A DNA stretch of 64,000 nt, from contig NZ_JACHIW010000001.1 of assembly GCF_014203395.1 (NCBI RefSeq), forward strand, positions 1,984,001-2,048,000. Reading direction: 5' to 3'. Numbering within the stretch: the first letter of the stretch is position 1; each line of letters opens with the position of its first letter. Made by a program: the position numbers and the translations under genes. The DNA is from Saccharopolyspora phatthalungensis (GTDB lineage Bacteria > Actinomycetota > Actinomycetes > Mycobacteriales > Pseudonocardiaceae). The notes under the pieces were generated by a model that saw nothing but the letters and a program-made list of their open reading frames with translations, was not told the DNA's origin and did not search any database. Shown in pieces: positions 34,377 through 48,771 of the stretch.

Positions 34377-35327
34377 TCAGTACATCGTGTTGGGATTGGC
34401 AGAGGTCGCCGGGATGGGCTGGACGACGCTCCAGTGCTCTAGCAGCTTGCCGTCACGGACCCGGAAAATGTCGCCGGACACCGATCCCTTGGCATCGGGG
34501 AAGTCCAGCAGGTGGGCGAACAAGAAGACCAGGTCTCCTTGGGCGACAGCAAATTTCACATCGGCCCGGTATCCGGGGTGCGCGGCATACATGTCCTGCA
34601 TGAACTGTTGCAGAGCAGGGGAACCGTTCGGCACACCCGGCCAGTGCTGGAAGTAGGTGTTGTCACCGATGTAATGGTCGAGTGCCGCAAGACGCAGGTT
34701 GTCATCGCGCTCGTTGATCGCCTCATCGAAGAGGCCGACAGCCGCTTGCTTGCTGTTCGCGTCCGTGGACAGCGGCAACGGAAAGTCCACCCTGGGCGAG
34801 CTGAGCGTGGAGAACATGTCGTTGCCGATGTTCGACGGCGGCAGCACATCCTGGCTGGCCCCCCACTGCTCGGCGATCCTTCCGTGGCTGAGCCGGAAGA
34901 GGTCCATCTTGGCAAGCCCTAGTTCGCCGGGCCGTGGGACGAAGTTGTTGTGGACGATGACGAGGTCACCTTCGACGATGACCCTTTTCACGTCAAAACG
35001 CAGCTGCGGGAACTTCGCCCGCAAATCGGCCTGGTACTTCCGGAAGGCCGCACTGCCGTTGGCCACTTCGGGATTATGTTGGATGAGATCAGGCCGCATG
35101 GCCCGGTTGACGAATTGAAGCCTGCCCTCGTTCAGCGCGTCGTAGAGCGCGAGGACGACCCCCTTGTTCGCGGCCTCATCTGGCGTTTCCAACTGCCATT
35201 GCGACGCGGGCCAGTGCTGCTGCGGTGCGGCGACAGCGAGTGGCGTGATACCGGCGGCTATGGCAATGGCTGTGACGAACGCAGTAAACCCAAGTAATAG
35301 CCTTCGGGATCCATATTTTTTGGGCAT
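34377..35327 (-). CDS. secreted protein with two SnoaL/NTF2-like domains
   Basis: In this 316-aa protein an N-terminal signal peptide (RRLLLGFTAFVTAIAIAAGI, then AVAAPQQ as probable cleavage region) is followed by two SnoaL-like repeats. Repeat 1 spans about 55-165 (VLALYDALNEGRLQFVNRAM, DLIQHNPEVANG). Repeat 2 spans about 190-300 (FDEAINERDDNL, YFQHWPGVPNG). Each contains the Q/F-H-x-P motif of SnoaL aldol-cyclase-like proteins. Lower GC than its neighbours fits an acquired gene. The substrate is unknown. Confidence 0.8.
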   Translation of the reverse strand: MPKKYGSRRLLLGFTAFVTAIAIAAGITPLAVAAPQQHWPASQWQLETPDEAANKGVVLALYDALNEGRLQFVNRAMRPDLIQHNPEVANGSAAFRKYQADLRAKFPQLRFDVKRVIVEGDLVIVHNNFVPRPGELGLAKMDLFRLSHGRIAEQWGASQDVLPPSNIGNDMFSTLSSPRVDFPLPLSTDANSKQAAVGLFDEAINERDDNLRLAALDHYIGDNTYFQHWPGVPNGSPALQQFMQDMYAAHPGYRADVKFAVAQGDLVFLFAHLLDFPDAKGSVSGDIFRVRDGKLLEHWSVVQPIPATSANPNTMY

Positions 35328-36107
35328 AGGTTTCTCGTTCCCTGCAACTCAGATTGAGCCGCGCTTAAAAGGAAGCGGCCCAGGGACTGGTCGTTCATGT
35401 GTCTATCGCACTTATTCAGGGGTCGATTCGTTTCCAGGCCATCGGTGTGCCCGCCCCTTCCGGGCACGCGTCGTGGACGGACTGTAGTTAGACCCAGAGT
35501 GAGAACGGTCAATCGTCGCAGGTGGACGGTCGACCGACGCGCAGTGGGGTACCGATTCGCGGGAAAGGCGGCTGATCAGGCAGCGATTCAGCCCAGCCAT
35601 AGACTGGTATCGAAGCGCACATATCCGCACACTCCGACACTGCTCAGTGGCGACAAGGTTGCTTTTTCGATAGAAGCTCTAATCTCTGTTCGGATAAGCC
35701 GTGATATCTAGCACGTATAGTCTTAATGACCCTTAGGACACTCAGCAAGATGCGGGACCATGCCGTTATCGTTCCGAGACCTTATGCTTGAAGCGCTGGT
35801 CAGCGCGCCACAACATTGGTCAGACACCGGTACGCGATTCATCGCGTACCGGGTCGCGGGAGTAGCAGGCCGCTGACGTTATCGACGGTCTTGACCTGCC
35901 CCAGACCCGTTCGCTGTGCCGAATTCAATGCCGGTCGCCGAGTTAGTACGGGAGATGCTTCCGGTTGCCGGCATGCTGCCTATCAGATCGTGACGGTTGC
36001 ATAGTTCCCAGTGGGGGTCAAGACTGCCGACGCCCATTCGCCGTGGTCACGTGGGGCCATTGCCCGGATTTACCCTATTACATTGCCCAATTTACCCTAT
36101 TGCGAGT
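35328..36107. other. gene-poor, AT-richer accessory stretch
   Basis: About 780 bp with clearly lower GC than the surroundings (for example 35640-35760) and no frame with coding bias. It leads into the decayed integrase and probably belongs to the same degenerate integrated element. Confidence 0.5.
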
Positions 36108-36380
36108 CGTCGTCAGACGAACGGCGAAGAACCGGCCGAGGAGGTCAACCTCCCGCGCGTTGTAGTGCCGGAACACCGGTCCTCTCCCACTATCAGGTTG
36201 CCGACCTCGCCGATGCCCGCGGTATGGACGGTCCGGAGTCCTGCTCCTGGCCGACACCGGCCTGCGCTGGGGTGAGATGGCCGCACCGCGCGTTCACCGC
36301 ACCGACCTCGACCGGCGCGTCGCGTACTGGTCGCGGAGTCGGTGACGGAGGCCAGCGGACGGCTGCACTGCACCGGGTGG
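36108..36380 (+). pseudogene. tyrosine recombinase (phage integrase) remnant
   Basis: Integrase pieces follow each other in different + frames: EEPAEEVNLPRVVVPEHR (from 36129), LSHYQVADLADA (from 36184), VLLLADTGLRWGEMAA (from 36238, the conserved catalytic-Arg box) and RVLVAESVTEASGRLH (from 36317). At least three frameshifts separate them, and the C-terminal HxxR and Tyr boxes are absent. It lies 310 bp from the 3' end of tRNA-Ala, the usual target of such integrases. Confidence 0.75.
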
Positions 36381-36657
36381 TGTGCTTCGGGTTCCGAGCT
36401 TCCGGCGGGCAGTGTCCGATCGTGCCGTAGCCGAAGATTGGACCAGTCGAATTCCATCGCGCGCGCTGCGCCACACTGCGGCTTCACCGGCCATCGCCCC
36501 GGGGGCGTGAAATCGTCCAGCAGGGGTTGGGCCACAAGCCGGCGGCAATGGCTCTCGATTAGTAAGGACACCCTATTCCGAGACCGGTTGCACGAAATTG
36601 TCGCCCGAAATGATTCGCCGGTAGGTGCCCCGAATGGGCTTAGCACATGATCATGAA

Positions 36658-36686
36658 AAAAGACCAGGCGCTTCGACCTGGTCTTT
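36658..36686 (-). terminator. intrinsic terminator of tRNA-Ala
   Basis: Read on the minus strand, AAAGACCAGG and CCTGGTCTTT form a stem followed by TTTT, just past the tRNA 3' end. Confidence 0.85.
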
Positions 36687-36690
36687 ACGG

Positions 36691-36763
36691 TGGAGACGAG
36701 GGGAATCGAACCCCTAACCCCCGCCTTGCAAAGGCGGTGCTCTGCCAATTGAGCTACGTCCCC
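36691..36763 (-). tRNA. tRNA-Ala(TGC)
   Basis: A 73-nt cloverleaf: acceptor GGGGACG/CGTCTCC, D arm GCTCAATTGGCAGAGC, anticodon loop TTTGCAA (TGC), T arm AGGGGTTCGATTCCCCT. CCA is not encoded. The 3' end faces the decayed integrase. Confidence 0.95.
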
Positions 36764-36853
36764 GGCTATTGCGTCACCACTCAGGTCCGCTGACCGGTGA
36801 CGCTCGCGATGACGACCGGCTTCGCGAGCCGGTTCAAGCGCCCAGAGAAACGA

Positions 36854-36970
36854 TCAGGCCTCTGCGGTGGCTTCGCGCCACAGGTCGGCCTCGGCCTTAG
36901 CGGCCCGGTTACGCCGGATGACGAACAGCACGACCCCAGCAACTGCGGCGAGTGCGAGCAGCTTCTTCAC
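36854..36970 (-). CDS. DLW-39 family protein
   Basis: A 38-aa protein from GTG 36970 (MKKLLALAAVAGVVLFVIRR) ends in ADLWREATAEA and carries the family's name-giving DLW motif after one membrane helix and an Arg/Lys-rich stop. A perfect AGGAGG lies eight bases upstream. DLW-39 proteins of unknown function are known from this exact place between tRNA genes and gyrA. Confidence 0.85.
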   Translation of the reverse strand: MKKLLALAAVAGVVLFVIRRNRAAKAEADLWREATAEA

Positions 36971-37035
36971 TTCCGGTCGCCTCCTAGCGTGGCGTGCAGC
37001 CCGAGACTTCCTCGGATCTGGAAAAGATTGACCAG

Positions 37036-37109
37036 TGGGCCTAGAAGGACTTGAACCTTCGACCTCTTCGTTATCAGCGAAGCGCTCTAACCGCCTGAGC
37101 TATAGGCCC
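37036..37109 (-). tRNA. tRNA-Ile(GAT)
   Basis: A 74-nt cloverleaf: acceptor GGGCCTA/TAGGCCC, D arm AGCTCAGGCGGTTAGAGC, anticodon loop CTGATAA (GAT), T arm GAAGGTTCAAGTCCTTC. Confidence 0.95.
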
Positions 37110-37224
37110 TTGGTGTACTTCAAACACTACAGGATGCCTTTCGGAACCCGGAACGGGGGTCCCCGTTGCGGATGAGCCGGACGTGGCGATCCCGGTCCGG
37201 CACCGGAATCGCCACGTCAGCGGC

Positions 37225-38001
37225 TCACTCCCGCTCGGAAAGGGTGACCTCGATGCCGCCGGCGAAGTCGGCGGCCACGTTGTAGATGAACGCGGCCACC
37301 GTCGCCAGCGCGGTCACCAGCACGATGTTGATCGCGCCGATGATCGAGGCGACCCCGAACACCCGGCCCGCGCTGATCAGCGGTGCGCTGGCCGCGTTGT
37401 CGGGCTGAGTCAGCTCGGTGAAGGTGCCGTTGAGCTGGTCCCACACCCCCATGCCGTCGAGCACGCCGTACAGCACAGCGACCGCGATCATCCACACGAA
37501 GAACAGGGCCACGCTCAGCACCAGCGCGAGCTTCAGCACCGACCACGGGTCCAGCCGCTTCACCTGCAGGCTGGCTCGCCGCGGGCCCCGGCTCGGTCGC
37601 CGCGCCGAAGTCGCCGTTTGTGCGGCGCGGGTGCCAATGGCGTCGCCGGTGAACGACACCGTCGTCCGAGCGGCCTGTGGCACCTTGGTACGCACCGTTT
37701 GCTGGTCCTGCATCTGCTTCGGGATGTTCTGCGTGTCATCGGCGTCCGAGCCGGGGGCGGCGGCAGTCGCCGGTGTCCCGGTCGAGCTCTGCTCGGTCGT
37801 CGCCGATGCTCGTTGCCAGGGCGGCGGCGTCTCGGTGCCGTGCAGTGCTTCCCCGCTTCCTCCGGTGGCGGGCTGCTCCGGGGCGGAGCCGGATTCGGTG
37901 CCGGCGGTCCCGGCACTTTCGTCGACTGTCTGGGTGCTGACCGAAGCCCGGTCCGCATCCTGCTGCGGGTCGGACTGCTCCGGCTTCTCGGAAGGTGTCA
38001 C
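37225..38001 (-). CDS. DUF3566 transmembrane protein
   Basis: The 258-aa protein has a long, acidic and Thr/Ser/Pro-rich disordered N-terminus (1-150), then DUF3566 with two membrane helices ([40 protein letters not shown]) around a conserved loop. It corresponds to Rv0007, downstream of gyrA in mycobacteria, and lies 54 bp after gyrA here. The function is unknown, probably envelope-associated. Confidence 0.9.
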   Translation of the reverse strand: MTPSEKPEQSDPQQDADRASVSTQTVDESAGTAGTESGSAPEQPATGGSGEALHGTETPPPWQRASATTEQSSTGTPATAAAPGSDADDTQNIPKQMQDQQTVRTKVPQAARTTVSFTGDAIGTRAAQTATSARRPSRGPRRASLQVKRLDPWSVLKLALVLSVALFFVWMIAVAVLYGVLDGMGVWDQLNGTFTELTQPDNAASAPLISAGRVFGVASIIGAINIVLVTALATVAAFIYNVAADFAGGIEVTLSERE

Positions 38002-38055
38002 GAGCGATCCTTCGATGATCGTCGGTGGCGGTGTTCGGCGTGGTCTTCCACGGTT

Positions 38056-40551
<2,496 letters not shown>

Positions 40552-40703
40552 AGTAGAGATTCCTTTCAGGCGGATTAGCGTGTTCCGGCGCCGCCATAAC
40601 GCGGGCAAACGTTCCCTCGAACCTCTCCCGTTCCATTACAGACGAGGCACTGCTGCGGCCTTGACACGGCGATCAATCCCCTCGGCGACTGCATATGAGC
40701 TCG

Positions 40704-43177
<2,474 letters not shown>

Positions 43178-43849
43178 CTAGCCGTAGGTGTCACGTGGGC
43201 CGCGCCCGGGAACATGCCGGGGGCCGTGTCGCCAACTGGGCGCGGCCGGTCCCTGCACCTTGATGCGGCGCACCACATCGCGTCCGACACCGTCGCTGAT
43301 CCGCTTCAGAATCTGGCGTTGCAACAGGCGCAACTGCGTGGCCCACGCGGTGGACTGGGCCTGGACGGTGAGCTCGCCGTCCTTCAACGCCACCGGCTTG
43401 GTGTGCTCGGCGACGTCGCCGCCGACCAGCGCCGCCCACTTGGCGAAGACCTGGCCACCGGAGAGGTGCTCGGTCCAGCCGCGCTCCTTGGCGATCCGGG
43501 CGGCCAGCCGCCCCAGCGGCTGCGGGTCGCGGTCGTCCGGACCGGGGCCGGACCACCCCCGGCGGCGGCGCGGACGGACACCGACACCTTTCTTCTTGGC
43601 ATCGCGGCGGCGGGCCGCGGACTGCTCGCGCGCGGCCTGCAGGGCGGCACGGGCGAGGTCCGGACCGGACAGCGCGGCGCCATCGGAACCGACCGGGTGC
43701 ACCGGACCGGCGGTGCTGCGCCCTGCTGATGCCGTCGGGTTATCCACACCATCCACAGAGTTATCCCCAGATGTGGGTAGTTCGGTGAGATTCCCCGCCC
43801 CGTCGATCACTCTGGGTATACTCGATCGCTGCGAACGGTCACGGGACAC
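43178..43849 (-). CDS. DciA-like DUF721 protein
   Basis: The 223-aa protein has a disordered basic N-terminus ([14 protein letters not shown]) followed by the DUF721 core (about 110-195: [41 protein letters not shown]). DUF721 proteins related to DciA help load the replicative helicase. The GTG at 43849 overlaps the recF end by 11 bp, and the order recF-DUF721-gyrB matches Rv0003-Rv0004-Rv0005. The N-terminal coding region contains DnaA-box-like sequences (43740-43769). Confidence 0.9.
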   Translation of the reverse strand: MSRDRSQRSSIPRVIDGAGNLTELPTSGDNSVDGVDNPTASAGRSTAGPVHPVGSDGAALSGPDLARAALQAAREQSAARRRDAKKKGVGVRPRRRRGWSGPGPDDRDPQPLGRLAARIAKERGWTEHLSGGQVFAKWAALVGGDVAEHTKPVALKDGELTVQAQSTAWATQLRLLQRQILKRISDGVGRDVVRRIKVQGPAAPSWRHGPRHVPGRGPRDTYG

Positions 43850-45014
43850 GTCGCACCTCGCCTTCGCGGACGTCGAAACGGACGCCGGTGAGTTCCGCCG
43901 GAACGTCCTCCGGCACCGCCGCGGTCACCAGCACCTGCTCGGCGCCGGCGACCAGATCGGCCAGCCGGGCCCGGCGGCGGCGGTCGAGCTCGGCGAAGAC
44001 GTCGTCCAGGATCAACACCGGCTCGGCGCCATCTTCGGTGAGCAGGTGGTAGGAAGCCAGCCGCAACGCCAGCACGAACGACCACGATTCGCCGTGGCTG
44101 GCGTAGCCCTTCGCGGGCAGCCCGCCGAGCAGCAGCTCCAGGTCGTCGCGGTGCGGTCCGACCAGGGACACGCCGCGGTCGATCTCCTGCGACCGGACCC
44201 GTTCCAGCTCGGTGAGCATGGCCGATTCCAGGTCGGCCACGTCGGCGGCCTTGCCCAACGGCACGCCGTACCCCTCGGGCAGCGACTCGCTGAGACTGCT
44301 GCGGTAGCGGACCTCAGCCACCCGACCGGACGGCGCGGTCGCCTCGTCGGTGGCCGCGACGTTGGCATATGCGCTGGTCACGTGCGGGGTGATGGCGGCG
44401 ACCAGGTCGAGTCGACCGGCCAGCAGCTCGGCGCCGTACCGGGCCAAGTGGCCGTCCCAGACCTCTAGTGTCCGCAGGTCCGCCGAGCCGCCGCCCTTGC
44501 GTGCCGCGCCCGCGGACTTCAGCAGGGCGCTTCGTTGCTTGAGCACACGGTCGTAGTCGGCGCGGACACCGGCGTATCGAGGTGACCGCGCGACCAGCAG
44601 GTCGTCGAGAAACCGGCGGCGCTCGCCCGGATCGCCGCGGACGATCGCGAGGTCTTCCGGGGCGAACAGGACAGTGCGCAGGATGCCCAGCACGTCGCGC
44701 GGTTTGGCGGCGGCGCCACGGTTGATCCGCGCGCGGTTGGCCTTGCCGGGCGTGATCTCCAGCTCGACCAGCAGCTCACGTCCGCTATTGACGACCGCGG
44801 CCCGCACGACAGCGCGCAGCGCGCCGTCGCGGACCAGCGGCGCATCGGTGGCGACGCGGTGCGAGCCGAGCGTCGCGACGTATCCGATCGCCTCGACCAG
44901 GTTCGTCTTGCCCTGTCCGTTGGCCCCGACCAGCACCGTGACCCCCGGCTCCAGAGCCAGGTCGACGTGCGGCCACGACCGGAAGTCGGTCACTTGCAGA
45001 TGGCGGACGTACAC
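43839..45014 (-). CDS. recF: DNA replication/repair protein RecF
   Basis: The 391-aa SMC-like ATPase has Walker [10 protein letters not shown] (about 30-38), the signature region [14 protein letters not shown] and Walker [15 protein letters not shown]. RecF helps load RecA at gaps and has the DnaN-DnaA neighbourhood typical of bacterial origins. The start is GTG 45014. The region upstream to gnd carries no gene. Confidence 0.95.
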   Translation of the reverse strand: MYVRHLQVTDFRSWPHVDLALEPGVTVLVGANGQGKTNLVEAIGYVATLGSHRVATDAPLVRDGALRAVVRAAVVNSGRELLVELEITPGKANRARINRGAAAKPRDVLGILRTVLFAPEDLAIVRGDPGERRRFLDDLLVARSPRYAGVRADYDRVLKQRSALLKSAGAARKGGGSADLRTLEVWDGHLARYGAELLAGRLDLVAAITPHVTSAYANVAATDEATAPSGRVAEVRYRSSLSESLPEGYGVPLGKAADVADLESAMLTELERVRSQEIDRGVSLVGPHRDDLELLLGGLPAKGYASHGESWSFVLALRLASYHLLTEDGAEPVLILDDVFAELDRRRRARLADLVAGAEQVLVTAAVPEDVPAELTGVRFDVREGEVRRVP

Positions 45015-45260
45015 GGCGGTCCAACTTAGTCGTCGATCCCCCCGGCCCCGCGCTGCTCACCACAACACGAGGTCGGTCGGCTACTGAAGAAACGGCCAGC
45101 TCGCCTCGCTCGAAGAGGTCAGCGGTGGCGTTCGCTCCACGAGTCGGGTGCCGAGCCGATCGAGGTGAGCGGGCTGTTCGCGCCGATAGACGAGGCGATG
45201 CGGCCGCTGGCTCACGCTCGGCGACTTGTCGACAGATCGCCATCGCGACCTGTGGACACT

Positions 45261-45304
45261 GCGGTCGGTAGGTCTATTTGTCGACAAATCGACCTACCGA
45301 CCGC
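45261..45304. other. 44-bp near-perfect palindrome
   Basis: The sequence GCGGTCGGTAGGTCTATTTGTC and its inverse meet without a loop; one mismatch in 22 bp, centred on TGTCGACA. It lies nine bases past the gnd stop, so it may terminate gnd, but the absence of a loop suits a protein-binding site or cruciform. A second TGTCGACA is at 45227-45234. Confidence 0.7.
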
Positions 45305-45312
45305 GGCGCGGG

Positions 45313-46200
45313 TCAGTCCTCGGTCGCTGCTACGGCGTGGCCACCGAACTGGTTGCGCAGCGCCGCGACCGCCTTCATGGCCGGGGAGTCCTCCTGACGC
45401 GAGGCGAACCGGGCGAACAGCGAAGCGGTGATGACCGGGGTGGGCACGGCGTTCTTGATCGACTCCTCCACGGTCCAGCGCCCCTCGCCGGAGTCGTTGA
45501 CGTAACCGCGCAGCTCGGCTAATCCCGGGTCCTCGTCTAACGCGCGGACCAGCAGGTCCAGCAGCCAGGAGCGGACCACGGTGCCCCGGCTCCACGCCTT
45601 GATCGTCTCCGGCACATTGGTGACCACGTCCGAGGCGGACAGCAGTTCGAAGCCCTCCGCGTAGGCCTGCATCAGGCCGTACTCGATGCCGTTGTGAACC
45701 ATCTTCGCGTAATGCCCGGCGCCGACCGGACCAGCGTGCGCGAAGCTTTCTTCGCGCGGACCCTCCGGACGCAGCGCGTCGAAGATCGGCATGGCGCGCT
45801 CGATGTCCTCGGGGTCGCCGCCGGCCATCAGGCCGTAACCGTTCTGGGCACCCCACACGCCGCCGGAAACCCCGACATCGACGTACTTGATGCCGCGCTC
45901 GGCAAGCAGGGCGGAGTTGGCCTGGTCATCGGTGAACTTCGAGTTGCCGCCCTCGATCACCAGGTCGCCGTCCGCCAGCAGTCCGGCGAGCTCCTCGACG
46001 GTCTGCCGGGTCGGGTCGCCGTGCGGCACCATGATCCAGACGATTCGCGGGCCGGCCAGCTTCCGCACCAGCTCCGCGATGGAAGCGACGTCGCTGACGT
46101 CCGGGTTGCGGTCGTAACCGACGACGTCGTGACCGGCGGCACGCAGCCGTTCACGCATGTTGAAACCCATTCGGCCGAGACCGACAAGTCCAAGTTGCAC
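45313..46200 (-). CDS. gnd: 6-phosphogluconate dehydrogenase, decarboxylating (short GndA type)
   Basis: Starting at GTG 46200 (AGGGAG six bases upstream), the product has 295 aa. The Rossmann motif is GLVGLGRMG, substrate-site GVSGGVWGA, and the catalytic Lys lies in GHYAKMVHNGIEYG. The length is that of the dimer-lacking NAD-type family (about 300 aa), not the 470-aa form. It produces ribulose-5-phosphate. Its location between dnaN and recF is characteristic of actinobacteria. Confidence 0.93.
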   Translation of the reverse strand: MQLGLVGLGRMGFNMRERLRAAGHDVVGYDRNPDVSDVASIAELVRKLAGPRIVWIMVPHGDPTRQTVEELAGLLADGDLVIEGGNSKFTDDQANSALLAERGIKYVDVGVSGGVWGAQNGYGLMAGGDPEDIERAMPIFDALRPEGPREESFAHAGPVGAGHYAKMVHNGIEYGLMQAYAEGFELLSASDVVTNVPETIKAWSRGTVVRSWLLDLLVRALDEDPGLAELRGYVNDSGEGRWTVEESIKNAVPTPVITASLFARFASRQEDSPAMKAVAALRNQFGGHAVAATED

Positions 46201-46290
46201 CGGATCTCCCTCTGCGAGCTGTGTTTCGACTGGTTGGTCGGCGCGCATGGCCGGCCGCGGGGCTGGACCTCACCAGCTGAATCGATCCGA

Positions 46291-46323
46291 CCGGAGCCTA
46301 TCGACCGACATCGGAGGCTCCGG
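46291..46323 (-). terminator. dnaN terminator hairpin
   Basis: CCGGAGCCT (46291-46299) pairs with AGGCTCCGG (46315-46323), 28 bp past the dnaN stop. Confidence 0.65.
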
Positions 46324-46350
46324 CCGGGCGTGCGCCGGATGTGACTCAGA

Positions 46351-47475
46351 TCAGCCCGGGAGGCGGACAGGCATCAGGAGGTAGAGGTAGCCCTCCGTTA
46401 CTGCTCCATCCTCCCCGACCGGCTTGACCAGTGCGGGGCGGTTGGCGGTGGTGAACTGCAGCTGGGCCCGTTCGGTCTTCATCGCGCCAAGGCCGTCGAG
46501 CAGGTAGGCCGGATTGAAGGCGATGGTCAGCGGCTCGCCGACCAGCTCGACCGCGAGCTCCTCTTCGGCGCTGCCCTCGTCGTCACCGCCGGCGGTCAGC
46601 CGCAGCACCCGATCGGAGAACTCCAGCCGAACCTGGGTGCCACGCTCGGCGACCAGCGACACGCGCTTGATCGCCTCTACCAGCGGTGCGACGTCGACGT
46701 TCGCGGTCACCGCACTCTCGGCGGGCAGCAGCTGGCGGTACTTCGGGAACTCCGCGTCCAGCAGCCTGGTGGTGGTGCGGCGCGCGGTCCCGGACAACCC
46801 GAGCAAACCGTCGCCGGATGCCAGCGAGATCTCCACCTTGCTGCCACCGGTGCCCAGCGTCTTCGCCGAGTCGGCGAGGGTCTTGGCCGGGACGAGCACC
46901 GAGGTGTCGGTGATCGACGTACCCGGTTCCCAGGTGATCTCGCGCATCGCGAGGCGGAACCGGTCGGTGGCGACCATGGTCAGCTTGTCCGCGTTGATCT
47001 CCATCCGGATGCCGGTGAGCATCGGCAGCGTGTCGTCCTTGCCGGCCGCCACCGCGACCTGGCCGACGGCCTCGCTGAACAGATCGCCGGGCACCGAACC
47101 GGCGTGTTCCGGCATCGCGGGCAGTTCCGGGTAGTCCTCGACCGGCATGGTCGGCAGGCTGAACCGGGAGCTGCCGCAGGTGATGGTGACGCGGGAGCCG
47201 TCGACGGTGATTTCCACCGGACGGGCCGGGAGCGCCTTGGTGATGTCGGCCAGCAGCCGCCCGGAAACCAGCGTGCGTCCGCTGGCATCGATCGAGGCGT
47301 CGGTGGTGACCTGCGCCGAGACCTCGTAGTCGAACCCGGAGATGGTCAGCGCCTCCCCGGAGCTCGCGTCGAGCAGCACCCCGCCCAGCACCGGAACCGG
47401 TGGCCGCGACGGCAGGCTGCGCGCGACCCAGGCGACGGCGTCGGCGAGACCGTCACGTTCCACGCGGATCTTCAT
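46351..47475 (-). CDS. dnaN: DNA polymerase III sliding clamp (beta)
   Basis: The 374-aa protein has three clamp domains: [51 protein letters not shown] in the middle, and the C-terminal cleft [12 protein letters not shown] that binds client motifs. The ring tethers polymerase III. It is separated from dnaA by the 1.3-kb origin. Confidence 0.97.
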   Translation of the reverse strand: MKIRVERDGLADAVAWVARSLPSRPPVPVLGGVLLDASSGEALTISGFDYEVSAQVTTDASIDASGRTLVSGRLLADITKALPARPVEITVDGSRVTITCGSSRFSLPTMPVEDYPELPAMPEHAGSVPGDLFSEAVGQVAVAAGKDDTLPMLTGIRMEINADKLTMVATDRFRLAMREITWEPGTSITDTSVLVPAKTLADSAKTLGTGGSKVEISLASGDGLLGLSGTARRTTTRLLDAEFPKYRQLLPAESAVTANVDVAPLVEAIKRVSLVAERGTQVRLEFSDRVLRLTAGGDDEGSAEEELAVELVGEPLTIAFNPAYLLDGLGAMKTERAQLQFTTANRPALVKPVGEDGAVTEGYLYLLMPVRLPG

Positions 47476-48771
47476 GGGTGTCCTTTCGGTTCCAGCCGTG
47501 GCTCGGCTGCCGGAGAACTGTGTCGAGCTGGAGCGAAGCAGCTCATCGGGTCGGTGTGCTTCGTGCCCACGCAGCGAGGGCGAAGCGATCCCCCACGAGC
47601 GCCGTGCACGCGAAGTCAGACCCGAGCCCGAAGTTCACGGGCGACCTTCGCGGGAGTTCCACCGTAGAGCGTGCGACGTGATCGCCGCATCCGGGTCCGA
47701 GCACTCGGTGAGGCCGTCCAGGGGGCCGCGGCCGAGTTATCCACTTATCCACCGAGCCTTCTTCTCTTTTTCTTTTTTCTTCAAAGAGAAGAAATGACCG
47801 CAGTAGTAGTAAGGGCTGTGAGTTGTGGGGACAAGTGTCGTTTGGGCTGGTCGGATGGCGTGGCTGGGTGTGGATGAACACGGGAAGTAACCGGGGACTA
47901 CGACAACCGGGTGGTGGACAACTTTTGCTTCCCCTCGGTTCATCCACAGCTACCCCGAGTTGTCCACAGTTCCATCCACAGTTGTTGGCCCAGTTGTACC
48001 CAACCCCTGTTGGTTTTCGGCCTCTCCACCGATCAGGTTGTGGGCAAAGCTGTGGGAGCGTTGTGATCAACTCGGCCTCACCATGTGGGCAGCTTCCCCC
48101 AGCTTGTGCACAGCTTGTGGATGGTTTGGGGAAAACTCCAGGTCAGCCCTGGGGATAGCGAATCTGTGGACAACTCACCCGGCGGCAGACTTTTTTGCCG
48201 ATGGGGTGAGGCGAAGACCACCCCGGCCCGCAGAAAAGTTCGGCGCCCCAACACCCGTCCGCGACAGCGGAGCGCGCTTGATCAACCTCGGAACGTGGTG
48301 GTTTGCTGTCCCGGCGGGTCCCGCGGGAGCTCGATGCGCCCAGAACCCGGGCTTGTGGAGGCCGCCGTGGAAGCCCGAAGTTTTCTGCTGAGGGCGGCTG
48401 ATCCGACCCGGCTGGTCCAACAGAAAGATCCCGGCGCGCTTGACGGTACCCAGGGGCGCCGCGCGCGAAGCGGGGCAACATTCCTGCCGCCCGGCAATCG
48501 GTGACCGCCGCTCCCGGCCCGGTGACGCGTCGCCGGACCGATGGCCTACGACGTTCGGCGACGCGCCTTTCTGTTGTCCTGGGTGCCTCACGCCGGGGCG
48601 GGGCGGCAGAAAGATCCGCCGCGCTCGCCGTAGGGGATCACACCAGGCGTGCCGCGTTAGGGCCACAGCGGGCTTCTATGCGCGCGGGCCTTCTGGCCAC
48701 GGGCATTTGCGAAGCAGGGATAGCCCAACGCGCGCAACGTCAGGCGGAACTACCTGGGAATCCTCGAAAGA
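47476..48771. other. replication origin oriC between dnaN and dnaA
   Basis: This is 1.3 kb without a gene. Exact or near-consensus DnaA boxes include TTATCCACT/TTATCCACC (47737, 47745), GGTGGACAA (47913), TCATCCACA (47940), exact TTGTCCACA (47960-47968), CCATCCACA (47972), TTGTGCACA (48104) and exact TGTGGACAA (48165-48173). An AT-rich tract with an 11-bp hairpin TTCTTCTCTTT/AAAGAGAAGAA (47759-47793) and TAGTAGTAA (47804-47812) is a candidate unwinding site. Confidence 0.9.

Noticed and set aside
36113..36748. 211-codon minus-strand frame
   Set aside because: It runs through tRNA-Ala and its terminator and lacks coding bias; the + strand shows integrase fragments instead.
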